64,000 nucleotides of DNA from Vreelandella alkaliphila (GTDB lineage Bacteria; Pseudomonadota; Gammaproteobacteria; Pseudomonadales; Halomonadaceae). The position numbers and the translations under genes were made by a program. This document shows positions 42,943 to 53,792 of the stretch, in pieces; position 1 is the stretch's first letter, and the number at the start of each line of letters is the position of its first letter. The DNA lies in the NCBI RefSeq assembly GCF_016107625.1, contig NZ_JABASV010000006.1, positions 124,001 to 188,000 on the forward strand, read 5' to 3'. The notes beneath the pieces were generated by a model that ran no database searches, was not told the origin of the DNA, and saw only the letters and a program-made list of their open reading frames with translations.

Positions 42943-43866
42943 TTACGCCGTTGGGCGGGGTTTCAGCGTCGTACGGCGGTCATGGTAAGCAATTGCTAAT
43001 CCGCTGCCCATAATCAGCACACTGCCCACCCATACCCACAGATCTGGCAGCTCTCCCCAGAACCACCAGCCAAGCAGCACCGCCCACAGCATTGCGGTGT
43101 AATCAAATGGAGCAGCAATCGCGGCAGGGGCAAAGCGGAATGCCAGGGTAATAAACGCGGTCGCGCCAATACCCAAAACACCCGAGACCAAAAAGCCAAG
43201 CCAGTGCCAGGGCTCTGGGGTTTGCCAAACCCAGGGCAAACTCAGAGCAGTGACGATAAAGGGCACTAACGTCATGTAGAACACCATTGCCCACAGGTGC
43301 TCCCTAGCACCGTAGCGCCGCGCAGTAATCATCATCAGTGCATAAAAGAAAGCCGCTCCCAAGAGGGTTAGCGTGCCGAGCTGGAACGCATCACCGCCGG
43401 GGCGAACCACAATCAGCACGCCAGCAAAGCCAACTAACGACGCTATTAATACGGGTGGATCGATTCGCTCGCCAAGCAACGGCACTGAAAGCAGCGTTAC
43501 AAACAAGGGCGCCACAAAAGCGATTGCCGTGGCCTCTGCGAGTGGCAGCAGGGTTAGCCCCCAGACAAAACACACCATCGTGGCGGTATAAATCAATCCT
43601 CTGAGAAGGTGTACACGGGGGCGCTTGGTATGCAACTTGCGCAATCCGCCTGCAAAATGCGCCAACAGGGCAATGAGCGGTAATGACACGAGCGTACGAA
43701 AGAAAATAATCTGTAGCGGCGAATGGACCTCGCCTAGCCACTTCGATACCGCATCACCGAGCGCTAAGAACAGAACTCCTAAGCACATGCACAGGATACC
43801 TTTTAACGACGTTGTCACGACGCTCTCCTTTTGCCCTTTGGACACTTTATCAGCCGGGATTAACAA
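42943..43866 (-). CDS. EamA/RhaT-family (DMT) transporter
   Basis: 307 residues with ten predicted helices in two EamA repeats. The first contains CMCLGVLFLALGDAVSKWL and the family motif ATAIAFVAPLFVTLLSVPLL, the second AMLWAVLLGWWFWGELPDLW. Members export amino acids, nucleosides or other small metabolites across the inner membrane; nothing here identifies the substrate. Start at MLIPADKVSKGQ or a few codons downstream. It is followed by trhP with 170 bases between. Confidence 0.85.
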   Translation of the reverse strand: MLIPADKVSKGQKESVVTTSLKGILCMCLGVLFLALGDAVSKWLGEVHSPLQIIFFRTLVSLPLIALLAHFAGGLRKLHTKRPRVHLLRGLIYTATMVCFVWGLTLLPLAEATAIAFVAPLFVTLLSVPLLGERIDPPVLIASLVGFAGVLIVVRPGGDAFQLGTLTLLGAAFFYALMMITARRYGAREHLWAMVFYMTLVPFIVTALSLPWVWQTPEPWHWLGFLVSGVLGIGATAFITLAFRFAPAAIAAPFDYTAMLWAVLLGWWFWGELPDLWVWVGSVLIMGSGLAIAYHDRRTTLKPRPTA

Positions 43867-43871
43867 CTAAT

Positions 43872-43902
43872 AAAAAACCCCGCCAATGTGTCACTGACGG
43901 GG
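43872..43902 (-). terminator. intrinsic terminator downstream of dacA
   Basis: Minus strand: CCCCGTCAGTG pairs with CATTGGCGGGG (11 pairs, two G-T) over a 3-nt loop, followed by six T. It separates dacA from the EamA gene, which starts at 43866. Confidence 0.92.
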
Positions 43903-43921
43903 CTGCGGATCTAACGTGGCT

Positions 43922-45346
43922 TTACAAACTTGCGTTGACCACCATGCACTCCATCCCCTGCGCCTGGAGCGTTCTACAAGCGCGTCTGGCGCGTGCTTCG
44001 TCCAAGGCGACAACCCTGGCGCGGAATACCGGCGTTTGACCAGCTAAAGTATCGATAGCAACCCGCCCCCCCACTTCATGAGGCAGGCGCTGCGCTGCCT
44101 GACGTGCCAACTGCTCTGCTCGCGCTGCCTGGCTAAAAGCACCTACCTGGATACCCCAATCACCAGCAGTAACAGACCGTTGAGGCGTAGCTGCCAATTC
44201 GCGCTCACGTTCAATAAAAGCGTTCACCGGGTCTGGTCTACGGGTGACAGGAACTTCTGTCGGTGCCTCCATTGAGCGCGCGAGACGATCTTCAATTTCA
44301 ACAGCCGGTGCAGACGCTGGTGAAGGAGAAAGGGTTGTCGCTGCCAAATTATTCGAAGCCGCTGTATTATTCGAAATCGTTACATTACTGGCCATGACAG
44401 GGCGATTAGAGGCTGGCGGTGTCGACATGGGGCGTTGGCTAGGCGCGTTAGAGCCAGAGAAAGCCATAAACTCTCTAGAAAAAGTGGTATTGGCCAGCCA
44501 CGTTTGCTGGTCACGCAGCGCTGCACGAGCAAAGCTACGGTCTAACAGGTTGGCCATATGAGAATCACGAGATGACCCACTAAAGCCACCCATAACAACG
44601 CCCACCATACGGCGATCCCCGTGGACGGCCGTTGTCGCTACATTGAAACCAGATGCACGAATGAAGCCGGTTTTAAGGCCATCTGCACCGGGGTAGTTTT
44701 TCACTAAGCGGTTATGGCTGGTGTGCCGGGTACCACGATAGGTGAACTCCTGGAGCCCAAAGTAGTGGTAGTACTGTGGGAAGTCCTGCATCACGCGCAC
44801 AGAGAGTGTCACCATATCCCGTGCCGTGGTGACCTGCTGATCATCAGGTAGACCCGAGGCATTGCGGAACGTGGTGGCATTCATGCCTAGCTCGCGCGCT
44901 TTTGCGGTCATCAGCTGAGCGAAACGCTGCTCGCTACCACCTAATGCTTCAGCCACCACGACGGCAACATCATTAGCAGAGCGCACTGCCAACGCACGAA
45001 TAGCAGAATCAACAGGAATGGTACTACCTGCAGAAAGCCACAGTTTTACAGCAGGCATGGCGGCAGCTTGAGCAGACACAGGAAGCGGCTGATTAAGACT
45101 GAGCTGGCCACTCTCCAATGCTTCAAATGTAAGATAAAGCGTCATCATTTTGGTTAACGATGCGGGGTAGCGACGCTCATCGGCATTCTCGGCGTACAGC
45201 ACCTCTCCGTTTTCCAAATCCACAACAATCCCAGCATAACGCGGATTTGCATGAGCACTCGATATCGTGCTTAGCAGCAATACCATTAACGACAGCGGAA
45301 GCCACCAACGCGCGACGATCGTTGCGCATATTCCCCTTGTTGCCAT
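43922..45346 (-). CDS. D-alanyl-D-alanine carboxypeptidase with C-terminal SPOR domain
   Basis: 474 residues from MATRGICATIVARWW, preceded by AAAGGGG; longer upstream frames add unrelated sequence. Signal peptide ends about AHAN. The S11 peptidase motifs are PASLTKMM (SxxK), SAND (SxN) and GLKTGF (KTG). A Ser/Ala/Asn-rich linker then leads to a SPOR domain (WGIQVGAFSQAARAEQLA to the end) that binds denuded glycan at the division septum. It trims terminal D-Ala from peptidoglycan in the periplasm. SPOR replaces the membrane-anchoring helix of PBP5, so septal targeting is the likely retention mode. Confidence 0.93.
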   Translation of the reverse strand: MATRGICATIVARWWLPLSLMVLLLSTISSAHANPRYAGIVVDLENGEVLYAENADERRYPASLTKMMTLYLTFEALESGQLSLNQPLPVSAQAAAMPAVKLWLSAGSTIPVDSAIRALAVRSANDVAVVVAEALGGSEQRFAQLMTAKARELGMNATTFRNASGLPDDQQVTTARDMVTLSVRVMQDFPQYYHYFGLQEFTYRGTRHTSHNRLVKNYPGADGLKTGFIRASGFNVATTAVHGDRRMVGVVMGGFSGSSRDSHMANLLDRSFARAALRDQQTWLANTTFSREFMAFSGSNAPSQRPMSTPPASNRPVMASNVTISNNTAASNNLAATTLSPSPASAPAVEIEDRLARSMEAPTEVPVTRRPDPVNAFIERERELAATPQRSVTAGDWGIQVGAFSQAARAEQLARQAAQRLPHEVGGRVAIDTLAGQTPVFRARVVALDEARARRACRTLQAQGMECMVVNASL

Positions 45347-45494
45347 ACATGCCCCTTTCTTGTTTTGCTGTGATGTCACACTACCAACCATTAATCTACT
45401 TGCCACACTAAGAAATCTAAGACTAGCACGGTAACTCTTCAAGTGAATTAAGAAAGCAGTATAAAAGTTGAAAACGCAATGAAATGAATAGACC

Positions 45495-45521
45495 AAAAAA
45501 AAACCGACCCTAAGGGGTCGG
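45495..45521 (-). terminator. intrinsic terminator of the alpha ribosomal operon
   Basis: Minus strand CCGACCC-CTTA-GGGTCGG followed by nine T, about 30 bases past the rplQ stop. Confidence 0.95.
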
Positions 45522-45552
45522 CTTTCATTTTGTTGAGCAACAACGCAGAGAC

Positions 45553-45939
45553 TTACTCTTCTGCAGCTGCTTCTTCAACAACCGGACGGTCAACCAGCTC
45601 AACGAACGCCATGGGCGCGTTGTCGCCTGTGCGGTAACCGCACTTGAGGATGCGGATGTAACCACCCGGACGCTCGGCATAACGCGGACCTAGCTCGTTG
45701 AACAGTTTGCCGACGGCTTCTTTGGAGCGCGTGCGGGCAAATGCCAAACGGCGGTTTGCAACGCTATCCTGCTTGGCTAGGGTAATTAGCGGCTCGATAA
45801 CGCGACGCAATTCCTTGGCCTTAGGCAGGGTTGTCTTGATGACTTCATGTTCGACCAGCGAGACAGACATGTTCTTGAACATGGCCTGACGATGCGAGCT
45901 GGTACGATTCAGATGACGACCACTCTTACGATGACGCAT
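45553..45939 (-). CDS. rplQ: 50S ribosomal protein L17
   Basis: 128 residues starting [20 protein letters not shown], the invariant L17 opening, with [20 protein letters not shown] in the middle and an acidic tail EEAAAEE. It binds 23S rRNA near the tunnel exit. Last gene of the alpha operon, 39 bases after rpoA and directly before the terminator. Confidence 0.98.
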   Translation of the reverse strand: MRHRKSGRHLNRTSSHRQAMFKNMSVSLVEHEVIKTTLPKAKELRRVIEPLITLAKQDSVANRRLAFARTRSKEAVGKLFNELGPRYAERPGGYIRILKCGYRTGDNAPMAFVELVDRPVVEEAAAEE

Positions 45940-45978
45940 GGTTGTAATTCCTTACCAAACTGGGACTCGAGTCGACAC

Positions 45979-46974
45979 TCACGCGGAGGCCTTGTCGTCC
46001 TTCAGGCTAGCGGGTGGCCAATTTTCCAGCCGCATGCCGAGGGACAAGCCGCGCGCTGCCAATACGTCTTTGATTTCATTCAAAGACTTTTTACCAAGAT
46101 TCGGTGTCTTCAGCAGCTCAACTTCAGTGCGCTGGATAAGATCACCAATGTAGTAAATATTCTCGGCTTTTAGGCAGTTAGCGCTGCGAACTGTCAACTC
46201 AAGATCGTCTACGGGGCGCAATAGGATAGGATCAACAAGATCCTCTTCCTCTTCGACTTCCTGCTCTTTATCAGCTTCCAGGTCGACGAAGGCGGCCAGC
46301 TGCTCTTGCAGAATGGTCGCACTGCGACGGATAGCCTCTTCCGGATCCAGTGTACCGTCGGTTTCCAGATCGATAATTAACTTATCGAGGTCGGTGCGCT
46401 GCTCAACACGAGCGGCTTCAACCGAATAGGAAACACGGCGAACAGGGCTGAAGGTGGCATCCAGCTGCAGGCGGCCAATTGCACGTGTCTCTTCATCAGA
46501 GCCACGAGCGTCAGCCGGTTCGTAACCACGACCCAGCGCTACCTTAAGCTGAATTTTCAGCTCGGCACCTTCATTGACATGAGCAATGACGTGATCCGGG
46601 TTGACGATTTCGACGCTATGATCAAGCGCAATGTCGCCAGCGGTGACGACAGCTGGGCCCTGCTTGTTCAGCGAGAGCACCGCCTCATCGCGGCTGTGCA
46701 TCTTGATCGCAACATCTTTCAAGTTCAGGAGGATTTCGATGACATCTTCCTGCACCCCTTCGAGCGCACTGTATTCGTGCTCTACACCGGCAATTTCAGC
46801 CTCTACCACGGCAGCGCCGGGCATGGACGAAAGCAGAATGCGACGAAGTGCATTCCCCAGGGTGTGACCAAAGCCGCGCTCGAACGGTTCGAGAACGATT
46901 TTGGCATGATGTGCGCTGATTTCTTCGACCTTGATGTCACGAGGACGAAGAAACTCTGTCACTGAACGCTGCAT
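45979..46974 (-). CDS. rpoA: RNA polymerase alpha subunit
   Basis: 331 residues, full length. The N-terminal assembly domain contains [20 protein letters not shown]; an acidic linker ([12 protein letters not shown]) leads to the C-terminal domain with [20 protein letters not shown] and [20 protein letters not shown], which binds UP elements and activators. Located between rpsD and rplQ as in other gammaproteobacteria. Confidence 0.99.
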   Translation of the reverse strand: MQRSVTEFLRPRDIKVEEISAHHAKIVLEPFERGFGHTLGNALRRILLSSMPGAAVVEAEIAGVEHEYSALEGVQEDVIEILLNLKDVAIKMHSRDEAVLSLNKQGPAVVTAGDIALDHSVEIVNPDHVIAHVNEGAELKIQLKVALGRGYEPADARGSDEETRAIGRLQLDATFSPVRRVSYSVEAARVEQRTDLDKLIIDLETDGTLDPEEAIRRSATILQEQLAAFVDLEADKEQEVEEEEDLVDPILLRPVDDLELTVRSANCLKAENIYYIGDLIQRTEVELLKTPNLGKKSLNEIKDVLAARGLSLGMRLENWPPASLKDDKASA

Positions 46975-47037
46975 ATGAACACCTTTCAGGCTGCCAAACG
47001 GATACTGAGTACTCTAGAGCACACTACTCAAGAGCAT

Positions 47038-47067
47038 CTGGGCGGTTAGCTTTGCTACCCCGCCCAG
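47038..47067 (-). other. hairpin in the rpsD-rpoA intergenic region
   Basis: CTGGGCGG / CCGCCCAG form an eight-pair stem over a 14-nt loop in the 125-base interval. There is no T-run, so it is more likely an RNA-processing or stability element than a terminator. Confidence 0.5.
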
Positions 47068-47099
47068 GTCTCAAGAAGCAGAAATGTAAATCAAACTGC

Positions 47100-47720
47100 T
47101 TACTTGGAGTACAGCTCGACGATCAGGTTTTCGTTGATGTCGGCAGTCAGGTCACCGCGTTCAGGCAGAGCCTTGAAAGTGCCTTCCATCTTCTTGGCGT
47201 CGATTTCGATCCAAGCGATATCGCCACGGTTGGCCGCAATGGTCAACGAGTGTTGAATACGTGCTTGGTTCTTCGCCTTTTCGCGAACAGAAACAACGTC
47301 ACCGGGCTTCACTTGGTAGGAAGCAACGTTAACGGTGCGGCCGTTCACGGAAATCGCCTTGTGGCTGACCAGCTGACGCGCTTCAGAGCGAGTCGAGCCA
47401 AAGCCCATGCGGTAGACGACGTTATCCAGTCGGGATTCAAGCAACTGCAACAATACTTCACCAGTCGCACCTTTCAGGCGAGCGGCTTCTTTGTAGTAGT
47501 TGCGGAACTGCTTTTCGAGTACGCCATACATACGGCGTACTTTCTGCTTCTCACGAAGCTGCAAGCCGTAGTCGGAAAGACGCTGACGACGCTGGCCGTG
47601 TACACCCGGGATCTGCTCGGATTTACACTTTTTCTCGAAGGGAGTAACACCGCTCTTTAAAAAGAGGTCGGTGCCTTCACGACGAGACAGTTTGCACTTC
47701 GGTCCAATATAACGAGCCAT
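47100..47720 (-). CDS. rpsD: 30S ribosomal protein S4
   Basis: 206 residues. [20 protein letters not shown] at the start and the S4 RNA-binding domain ([20 protein letters not shown], followed by [14 protein letters not shown]) in the centre. A primary 16S rRNA binder and, in E. coli, the translational repressor of the alpha operon acting at the rpsM leader. There is no zinc-ribbon Cys set at the N-terminus, so this is the C-minus form. Confidence 0.99.
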   Translation of the reverse strand: MARYIGPKCKLSRREGTDLFLKSGVTPFEKKCKSEQIPGVHGQRRQRLSDYGLQLREKQKVRRMYGVLEKQFRNYYKEAARLKGATGEVLLQLLESRLDNVVYRMGFGSTRSEARQLVSHKAISVNGRTVNVASYQVKPGDVVSVREKAKNQARIQHSLTIAANRGDIAWIEIDAKKMEGTFKALPERGDLTADINENLIVELYSK

Positions 47721-47732
47721 GAATCTGTCTCC

Positions 47733-48119
47733 TTAAACGCGGCGTTTCTTAGGCGGACGGCAGCCATTATGAGGAATGGGCGTCGCGTCAGTGATGCTTT
47801 GCACGCGGAAGCCGGCGGCATTGAGAGCGCGCACGGCGGATTCACGGCCTGGACCGGGGCCCTTGACCAGCACGTCTACGTTTTTCACACCATACTCGGC
47901 TGCAGCAGTTGCTGCACGCTCACTTGCCACTTGAGCAGCGAACGGGGTGCTCTTGCGAGAACCACGAAAACCCGAACCACCGGCTGTCGCCCAAGAAAGA
48001 GCGTTGCCCTGGCGGTCTGTGATCGTCACGATCGTGTTGTTAAAAGAGGCGTGGATATGCGCTACGGCGTCCACTACCTGCTTTTTAACCTTTTTACGGT
48101 TACTACGCGGGTTAGCCAT
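47733..48119 (-). CDS. rpsK: 30S ribosomal protein S11
   Basis: 128 residues. The conserved [20 protein letters not shown] and the C-terminal [20 protein letters not shown] identify S11, a platform protein at the mRNA exit side of the 30S. It is 12 bases upstream of rpsD. Confidence 0.99.
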   Translation of the reverse strand: MANPRSNRKKVKKQVVDAVAHIHASFNNTIVTITDRQGNALSWATAGGSGFRGSRKSTPFAAQVASERAATAAAEYGVKNVDVLVKGPGPGRESAVRALNAAGFRVQSITDATPIPHNGCRPPKKRRV

Positions 48120-48171
48120 GTTGATGTCTATTCCTGTCTTAACGTCAGCTCTCTATTAAAGAGCCTGCGTG

Positions 48172-48528
48172 TTATTTGCGGATCGGCTTACGCGGGCCCT
48201 TACGGGTACGCGCGTTAGTCTTAGTCCGCTGACCACGCAGCGGAAGACTACGACGATGACGCAGACCACGGTAGCAGCCTAAGTCCATGAGACGCTTAAT
48301 GTTAAGCGTAACATCACGACGAAGGTCGCCTTCTACGGTGTACTTACCAACTTCAGAACGCAGGGTATCCAGCTCATCGCTAGATAGATCCTGGATCTTG
48401 GTAGTAGGCGCGATACCGGCAGCAGCACAAACGTGCTGAGCGCGGGTACGGCCAATCCCGAAGATATAGGTCAGCGAGATCGCCGCATGCTTGTTGTCCG
48501 GGATATTGACGCCTGCAATACGGGCCAT
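48172..48528 (-). CDS. rpsM: 30S ribosomal protein S13
   Basis: 118 residues beginning [20 protein letters not shown], with [20 protein letters not shown] near the basic tail that reaches the P-site tRNA. First gene of the alpha operon; the region just upstream holds a strong hairpin (48587-48623). Confidence 0.99.
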   Translation of the reverse strand: MARIAGVNIPDNKHAAISLTYIFGIGRTRAQHVCAAAGIAPTTKIQDLSSDELDTLRSEVGKYTVEGDLRRDVTLNIKRLMDLGCYRGLRHRRSLPLRGQRTKTNARTRKGPRKPIRK

Positions 48529-48586
48529 CAGCTTACTCCGAAATTTGAGCGGCTTGCTCGTTTGTTCATCTACAAAAGGCGCAACA

Positions 48587-48623
48587 GCATACCCCTTTAT
48601 AAGCCTTATGGCAAGGGGTATGC
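48587..48623 (-). promoter_or_regulatory. hairpin in the rpmJ-rpsM leader, candidate S4 regulatory element
   Basis: GCATACCCCTT pairs perfectly with AAGGGGTATGC across 15 bases that themselves contain an ATAA/TTAT mini-stem. In gammaproteobacteria the alpha-operon leader ahead of rpsM forms a pseudoknot bound by S4. Position fits; I cannot confirm the pseudoknot by eye. Confidence 0.5.
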
Positions 48624-48651
48624 CGGCACCCGCTTAAAAACAACCCAGGTA

Positions 48652-48765
48652 TTAACCCTGGCGCTGTTTGTGCCGCGGTTCGATACAAATGACGCGGACA
48701 GCGCCATTGCGTCGAATGATCTTACAATTACGGCACATCTTCTTTACGGAAGCTCGAACTTTCAT
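48652..48765 (-). CDS. rpmJ: 50S ribosomal protein L36
   Basis: 37 residues: [20 protein letters not shown] and then [17 protein letters not shown]. The zinc ligands C11, C14, C27 and H32 are intact, so this is the zinc-dependent form that Zur-regulated paralogues replace under zinc limitation. GGAGAG precedes the start. Located between secY and rpsM as usual. Confidence 0.97.
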   Translation of the reverse strand: MKVRASVKKMCRNCKIIRRNGAVRVICIEPRHKQRQG

Positions 48766-48793
48766 CGTTCTCTCCAAATCGCAACGGCGCGCC

Positions 48794-50125
48794 TCAGCGC
48801 ATAATGCCGCCGCTACCGTAGCCTTTCAGGTTGGACTTCTTCATCACCGAGTCATATTGATGCGACATGAGATGCGACTGCACCTGGGCCATGAAGTCCA
48901 TGATGACCACAACCACGATCAGAAGCGAAGTTCCGCCGAAGAAAAACGGCACGTTCCACGCAACGATCAAGAACTGGGGCATCAAGGAAACCGCAGTGAT
49001 ATACAAGGCACCGAACAAAGTAAGACGAGTCATTACTTTATCGATATAGCGAGCGGTCTGCTCGCCGGGGCGAATGCCCGGCAGGAAGGCGCCTGACTTT
49101 TTAAGATTGTCAGCCACATCCTTGGGGTTGAAGACCAGCGCTGTGTAAAAGAAGCAGAAGAATACCACTGCCGCCGCGAAAAGCAAGATGTAAAGCGGTT
49201 GGCCGGGGCCTAACGCTTGTGATGCACGCTGTAACCACTCCATTCCTTCGCCAGCACCCACCCACTGACCAATAGAGGCCGGGAAGAGTAAAATACTGGA
49301 AGCGAAGATTGCTGGAATAACACCAGCCATATTCACTTTCAAAGGCAGGTAGCTGCTTTGGCCTGCATACATCTTATTGCCGACCTGGCGCCTGGGGTAG
49401 TTCACTTTCAAGCGGCGTTGACCGCGCTCAATGAACACCACAAACGCAACGGTAGCAATACCTAGCACTGACAGCGCTAACAGCGGAAGAACATTCCAGG
49501 CACCTTCATTACGAGCAAGCTCGAACGCTTGCCCAACGGCACTGGGCAGCCCAGCGACGATCCCCGCGAAGATCAACAGCGAAATACCGTTGCCGATGCC
49601 CTTCTCGGTGATCTGCTCACCTAGCCACATCATAAACACCGCGCCTGATACAAATGTAATCACGGCGGTGAAAAAGAAGCTGAAGTCAGCGCTGTATGCG
49701 ATGCCTTGGCTAGCCAGACCGACGGACATACCGGTAGCCTGGACGAAAGCCAGTATCACCGTGCCGTAGCGCGTGTACTGGCTAATCTTGCGGCGGCCAG
49801 CCTCACCCTCTTTCTTGAGCTGTTCAAGATGAGGGGAGACCGCAGTCATGAGCTGCATGATAATCGACGCCGAAATGTAGGGCATTATGCCCAGGGCGAG
49901 GACGCTCATGCGCTCCAGGGCGCCACCCGAGAACATGTTAAACATGCCTAGAATGGTGCCCTGTTGCTCCCTAAACAAGGCAGCAAGCTGGTCAGGATTG
50001 ATACCGGGAACGGGAATGTGGGCACCAATACGGTACACCACGATGGCGAGGAGCACGAAGCGCAAACGCGCCCACAGTTCACTCAGACCGCTGCCCATCG
50101 CCGGCATATTTCCTGACTTGGCCAT
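48794..50125 (-). CDS. secY: protein translocase subunit SecY
   Basis: 443 residues with ten membrane helices. Starts [40 protein letters not shown] contains the plug/helix 2 region; C5 loop and the conserved [19 protein letters not shown] are present. It forms the SecYEG channel. It begins one base after the rplO stop. Confidence 0.99.
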   Translation of the reverse strand: MAKSGNMPAMGSGLSELWARLRFVLLAIVVYRIGAHIPVPGINPDQLAALFREQQGTILGMFNMFSGGALERMSVLALGIMPYISASIIMQLMTAVSPHLEQLKKEGEAGRRKISQYTRYGTVILAFVQATGMSVGLASQGIAYSADFSFFFTAVITFVSGAVFMMWLGEQITEKGIGNGISLLIFAGIVAGLPSAVGQAFELARNEGAWNVLPLLALSVLGIATVAFVVFIERGQRRLKVNYPRRQVGNKMYAGQSSYLPLKVNMAGVIPAIFASSILLFPASIGQWVGAGEGMEWLQRASQALGPGQPLYILLFAAAVVFFCFFYTALVFNPKDVADNLKKSGAFLPGIRPGEQTARYIDKVMTRLTLFGALYITAVSLMPQFLIVAWNVPFFFGGTSLLIVVVVIMDFMAQVQSHLMSHQYDSVMKKSNLKGYGSGGIMR

Positions 50126-50560
50126 TTAGTCCTCTACCTTGCCGCCGGCGGCTTCGATCGCTTCACGGGCACCTTTGGTGACCTTGATACCACGAACGGT
50201 AACCGCCTTTTTCAGTTCGCCAGAAAGGATGATCTTCGCATGAAGCGTCGCATCCTTTAGCACGTTGGCTTGCTTCAGAGTTTCCATAGTGACTTCGTCA
50301 CCGGCAACCTTAGCAAGTTCAGCCAGACGTACTTCTTCAGATACCAATGACTTAGCAGACGTAAAGCCGAACTTCGGCAAACGACGCTGCAATGGCATCT
50401 GACCGCCTTCGAAACCAGGCTTGACGCTGCCGCCACTGCGAGATTTCTGACCTTTGTGGCCACGGCCACCGGTCTTACCAAGACCGGAGCCGATACCACG
50501 ACCAACGCGCTTTTCAGCGTGTTTGGAGCCCGGTGCTGGGCTCAGGGTATTGAGTTTCAT
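50126..50560 (-). CDS. rplO: 50S ribosomal protein L15
   Basis: 144 residues: [20 protein letters not shown], then the Gly/Arg/Lys-rich [20 protein letters not shown] extension that threads 23S rRNA, and C-terminal [14 protein letters not shown]. Directly coupled to secY. Confidence 0.99.
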   Translation of the reverse strand: MKLNTLSPAPGSKHAEKRVGRGIGSGLGKTGGRGHKGQKSRSGGSVKPGFEGGQMPLQRRLPKFGFTSAKSLVSEEVRLAELAKVAGDEVTMETLKQANVLKDATLHAKIILSGELKKAVTVRGIKVTKGAREAIEAAGGKVED

Positions 50561-50563
50561 GGA

Positions 50564-50746
50564 TTACTCTCCCTCAACGCGCACAAGGTAGTTAACCTTG
50601 TGGATCATGCCGCGTACGGCAGGGGTGTCTTCCAGCTCAACCGTATGACCGATGCGACGCAGACCCAGGCCCTTCATAGTAGCCTTGTGCTTGGGCAAAA
50701 CGCCGATGGTGCTGCGGATCTGGGTAACCTTGATCGTTGCTGCCAT
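50564..50746 (-). CDS. rpmD: 50S ribosomal protein L30
   Basis: 60 residues, the bacterial short form. [20 protein letters not shown] and [20 protein letters not shown] are the family core. Between rpsE and rplO. Confidence 0.98.
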   Translation of the reverse strand: MAATIKVTQIRSTIGVLPKHKATMKGLGLRRIGHTVELEDTPAVRGMIHKVNYLVRVEGE

Positions 50747-50752
50747 GGTGCC

Positions 50753-51253
50753 TTACCCCGTGATCGCTTCGACAGACAGACCGCGCTTAGCGGCAATGTC
50801 TTCCGGTGCTTGCATGGAGGAGAGACCTTTAACAGTCGCTCGCACCACGTTAACCGGGTTGGTGGAACCGTAGCACTTGGCCAGTACATCATGGACACCA
50901 GCGAGCTCTAGTACAGAGCGCATGGCGCCGCCAGCGATGATACCGGTACCTTCAGAAGCCGGCTGCATGTACACCTTAGAAGCACCATGACGGGCTTTTA
51001 TCGGGTACTGAAGCGTATGGCCTGCAAGGTTAACCTTGACCATGTTGCGACGAGCTTGATCCATCGCTTTCTGGATCGCAACAGGCACTTCACGCGCCTT
51101 GCCACGACCAAAACCGACACGACCTTTACCATCACCAACGACGGTCAGCGCGGTGAAGCCGAAAATACGACCACCTTTGACCACCTTGGCGACGCGGTTG
51201 ACCTGCACTAACTTCTCTTGCAGATCACCGCTTTGCTGTTCGTTCTTCGCCAT
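50753..51253 (-). CDS. rpsE: 30S ribosomal protein S5
   Basis: 166 residues. The N-terminal double-stranded-RNA-binding part contains [20 protein letters not shown] and [19 protein letters not shown], the loop region linked to ram and spectinomycin mutations. The C-terminal domain ([20 protein letters not shown]) follows. No unusual residue is evident. Confidence 0.99.
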   Translation of the reverse strand: MAKNEQQSGDLQEKLVQVNRVAKVVKGGRIFGFTALTVVGDGKGRVGFGRGKAREVPVAIQKAMDQARRNMVKVNLAGHTLQYPIKARHGASKVYMQPASEGTGIIAGGAMRSVLELAGVHDVLAKCYGSTNPVNVVRATVKGLSSMQAPEDIAAKRGLSVEAITG

Positions 51254-51264
51254 CGTAAAACCCT

Positions 51265-51615
51265 TTAGAATTCCAGGCCGCCTTCACGTGCGGCGTCGGC
51301 CAGAGCCTTAACGCGACCGTGATACTTAAAGCCAGCACGATCGAAGGCCACCTGGGTGATGCCTGCTTCTTTAGCGCGTTCAGCAATCAGAGCGCCAACC
51401 TTAGAGGCGGCTTCTGCGTTGCCAGTCGCACCCTCGCGCAGTGCTTTGTCCAGCGTAGAAGCACTGGCTAGCACTTTGCCACCATCCGGCGAGATAATCT
51501 GCGCATAGATGTGACGCGGGGTACGGTTGACGCACAGGCGATACACGCCCAGCTCGCGGATCTTTGCGCGAGCGCGGCGGGCACGACGGAGACGAGATTC
51601 TTTCTTCGCGTTCAT
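51265..51615 (-). CDS. rplR: 50S ribosomal protein L18
   Basis: 116 residues. [20 protein letters not shown] is the basic tail and [20 protein letters not shown] the conserved C-terminal motif. It binds 5S rRNA with L5 and L25. Confidence 0.99.
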   Translation of the reverse strand: MNAKKESRLRRARRARAKIRELGVYRLCVNRTPRHIYAQIISPDGGKVLASASTLDKALREGATGNAEAASKVGALIAERAKEAGITQVAFDRAGFKYHGRVKALADAAREGGLEF

Positions 51616-51624
51616 AACCCTGCC

Positions 51625-52155
51625 TTACTTCTTCTTGGCTTCTTTGCGACGCACCTGCTCGTCGGCGTACCGAACACCCTTGCCTTTATACGGCTCAGGG
51701 GGACGGAAGGCGCGGATTTCCGCGGCGCACTGGCCGAGCATCTGCTTGTCCGCGCTTTTCAGCACGATCACGGTGTTCTTCGGCGTTTCCGCTGAGACAC
51801 CCTTAGGCAGTTCATAGTCGACCGGGTGCGAGAAGCCCAGTGAAAGATTGAGCGTCTGGCCCTTAGCTTGGGCACGATAACCGACGCCTACAATTTCGAG
51901 AGTTTTTGTGAAACCCTCGGATACGCCCGTTACCAGGTTCTGAACCAAGGCGCGGGTAGTACCGGCCATTGCCCAGCTCTTGGCAGACTCACTCGGGGCG
52001 AAGGTCAGCTGGCCATCTTCTTGACCAATCACCACGTCCTGGTGAATGGGCATAGATAGCGTGCCCTGGCCGCCTTTGGCGGTCAGCTGGCCAGCGTCGA
52101 TTTTAATCTCGACACCAGCAGGCACTTTAACCGGATATTTCGCTATGCGGGACAT
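51625..52155 (-). CDS. rplF: 50S ribosomal protein L6
   Basis: 176 residues in two homologous domains. [20 protein letters not shown] begins the first, and the signature [19 protein letters not shown] closes the second. It sits at the base of the stalk near the factor-binding site. Confidence 0.99.
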   Translation of the reverse strand: MSRIAKYPVKVPAGVEIKIDAGQLTAKGGQGTLSMPIHQDVVIGQEDGQLTFAPSESAKSWAMAGTTRALVQNLVTGVSEGFTKTLEIVGVGYRAQAKGQTLNLSLGFSHPVDYELPKGVSAETPKNTVIVLKSADKQMLGQCAAEIRAFRPPEPYKGKGVRYADEQVRRKEAKKK

Positions 52156-52164
52156 TCCAGCCTC

Positions 52165-52557
52165 CTAGAATACGGTGCAGATGACTTCGCCACCGACGCC
52201 TGCTTGGCGCGCGGCACGATCGGTCATGACACCATTAGAGGTGGTGACAATCGCGATACCCAGACCATCGGCGACCTTAGGCAGGTTGTCTTTGCCCTTG
52301 TACTGGCGCAGAGACGGCTTGGAAACCCGTTGAATGTGCTCAATAACCGGCTTACCCTCAAAATATTTGAGAGTAACGGTCAGCTCGGGTTTAACGCCTT
52401 CAGCCACCGTAAAGTCGGTAATGTAGCCTTCTTCCTTTAACACGCGGGCCACTTCCACTTTCAGCTTGGAGGACGGCATGGTAGCCGTCTCCTTGGTGGC
52501 CATCTGCGCATTGCGGATACGGGTAAACATATCCGCTAGAGTGTCTTGCATGCTCAT
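52165..52557 (-). CDS. rpsH: 30S ribosomal protein S8
   Basis: 130 residues. [20 protein letters not shown] and C-terminal [20 protein letters not shown] are diagnostic. Primary 16S binder and, in E. coli, the translational repressor of the spc operon acting at the rplX-rplE boundary. Confidence 0.99.
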   Translation of the reverse strand: MSMQDTLADMFTRIRNAQMATKETATMPSSKLKVEVARVLKEEGYITDFTVAEGVKPELTVTLKYFEGKPVIEHIQRVSKPSLRQYKGKDNLPKVADGLGIAIVTTSNGVMTDRAARQAGVGGEVICTVF

Positions 52558-52589
52558 TTAATGTGCGCTCCTGATGATTCGACGTGACG

Positions 52590-52895
52590 TTACCAGCTGG
52601 ACTTTTTCAGGCCAGGGACGTCGCCACGCATGGCGGCTTCACGCAGCTTGTTACGGCCAAGGCCGAACTTGTTGTAAAAACCGTGCGGACGGCCAGTCAC
52701 GCGGCAGCGGTTACGCTGACGCACCGGGCTTGAGTCGCGCGGCAGTTGCTGCAGCTTCAGCGTCGCCTCGAAACGTTCTTCTTCAGAAGCGTTCACGTCC
52801 GAGATGATTTTCTTGAGCTCTGCGCGCTTAGCCGCATACTTCTCGACTAGCTGAGTACGCTTGAGCTCGCGCTCTATCATACTTTTCTTAGCCAT
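52590..52895 (-). CDS. rpsN: 30S ribosomal protein S14
   Basis: 101 residues, the long zinc-free form (no CxxC pairs). [20 protein letters not shown] is the conserved core and the C-terminus is GLKKSSW. Between rplE and rpsH. Confidence 0.99.
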   Translation of the reverse strand: MAKKSMIERELKRTQLVEKYAAKRAELKKIISDVNASEEERFEATLKLQQLPRDSSPVRQRNRCRVTGRPHGFYNKFGLGRNKLREAAMRGDVPGLKKSSW

Positions 52896-52905
52896 GATCC
52901 AACCC

Positions 52906-53445
52906 TTATTTCTTAAACGGGAAGTTCAGTGCCGCTAGTAGCGCACGACCTTCCTCGTCGGTGTTGGCGGTAGTAGTGATAGTGACGTCCAGCCCCCGGA
53001 TGCGATCGATCTTATCATACTCGATCTCCGGGAAGATGATCTGCTCACGCACACCCATTGAGTAATTGCCGCGACCGTCAAAAGACTTCGGATTGAGACC
53101 ACGGAAGTCACGCACGCGGGGAATCGCAATGTTCACCAAACGGTCCAGGAAGTCCCACATACGCGCTGAGCGCAGTGTTACTTTGACACCGATCGGCCAA
53201 CCTTCGCGCACCTTGAAGCCCGCGATGGACTTGCGTGCCTTGGTCACCAACGGTTTTTGACCGGAGAGTTTCTCCAGGTCGCCGATGGCATTGTCGATCA
53301 ACTTTTTATCGCTGACCGCTTCGCCGATACCCATGTTCAGAGTCACTTTCGTGATCCGGGGTACCTGCATTACGTTGGCGTAGCTGAACTGCTCTTTGAG
53401 CTGAGCCACGACCTCGTTTTGATAACGTTCTTTCAAGTTCGCCAT
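52906..53445 (-). CDS. rplE: 50S ribosomal protein L5
   Basis: 179 residues. [40 protein letters not shown] and [20 protein letters not shown] are family signatures. It binds 5S rRNA and contacts the P-site tRNA. Confidence 0.99.
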   Translation of the reverse strand: MANLKERYQNEVVAQLKEQFSYANVMQVPRITKVTLNMGIGEAVSDKKLIDNAIGDLEKLSGQKPLVTKARKSIAGFKVREGWPIGVKVTLRSARMWDFLDRLVNIAIPRVRDFRGLNPKSFDGRGNYSMGVREQIIFPEIEYDKIDRIRGLDVTITTTANTDEEGRALLAALNFPFKK

Positions 53446-53463
53446 TTTGCTACCCGACTCGCG

Positions 53464-53778
53464 TTAGGCGTCGATCTGCGTCTGCGTCGACTTGTAGATA
53501 CGTACCTTGGTACCGTCTTCCTTAACTTGGAAGCCGACGCGATCCGCCTTACCGGTCTCCGAATTGAAGATGGCTACGTTGGACGCGTGAATCGGAGCCT
53601 CACGCTCGACGATACCGCCCTGATTTCCCGCCATGGGATTAGGCTTGGTGTGACGTTTAATCATATTCACACCGGACACCACGAAGCGGTTTTCTAGTAC
53701 CCGCTTAACAGTGCCACGTTTGCCTTTATCCTTCCCGGCGATGACGATGACTTCATCGTCACGTTTGATCTTTTGCAT
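53464..53778 (-). CDS. rplX: 50S ribosomal protein L24
   Basis: 104 residues. The KOW motif [19 protein letters not shown] is at the N-terminus and [13 protein letters not shown] follows. Assembly initiator of the 50S subunit. The start is [12 protein letters not shown]. Confidence 0.99.
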   Translation of the reverse strand: MQKIKRDDEVIVIAGKDKGKRGTVKRVLENRFVVSGVNMIKRHTKPNPMAGNQGGIVEREAPIHASNVAIFNSETGKADRVGFQVKEDGTKVRIYKSTQTQIDA

Positions 53779-53792
53779 ATCCGCCTCGCTCC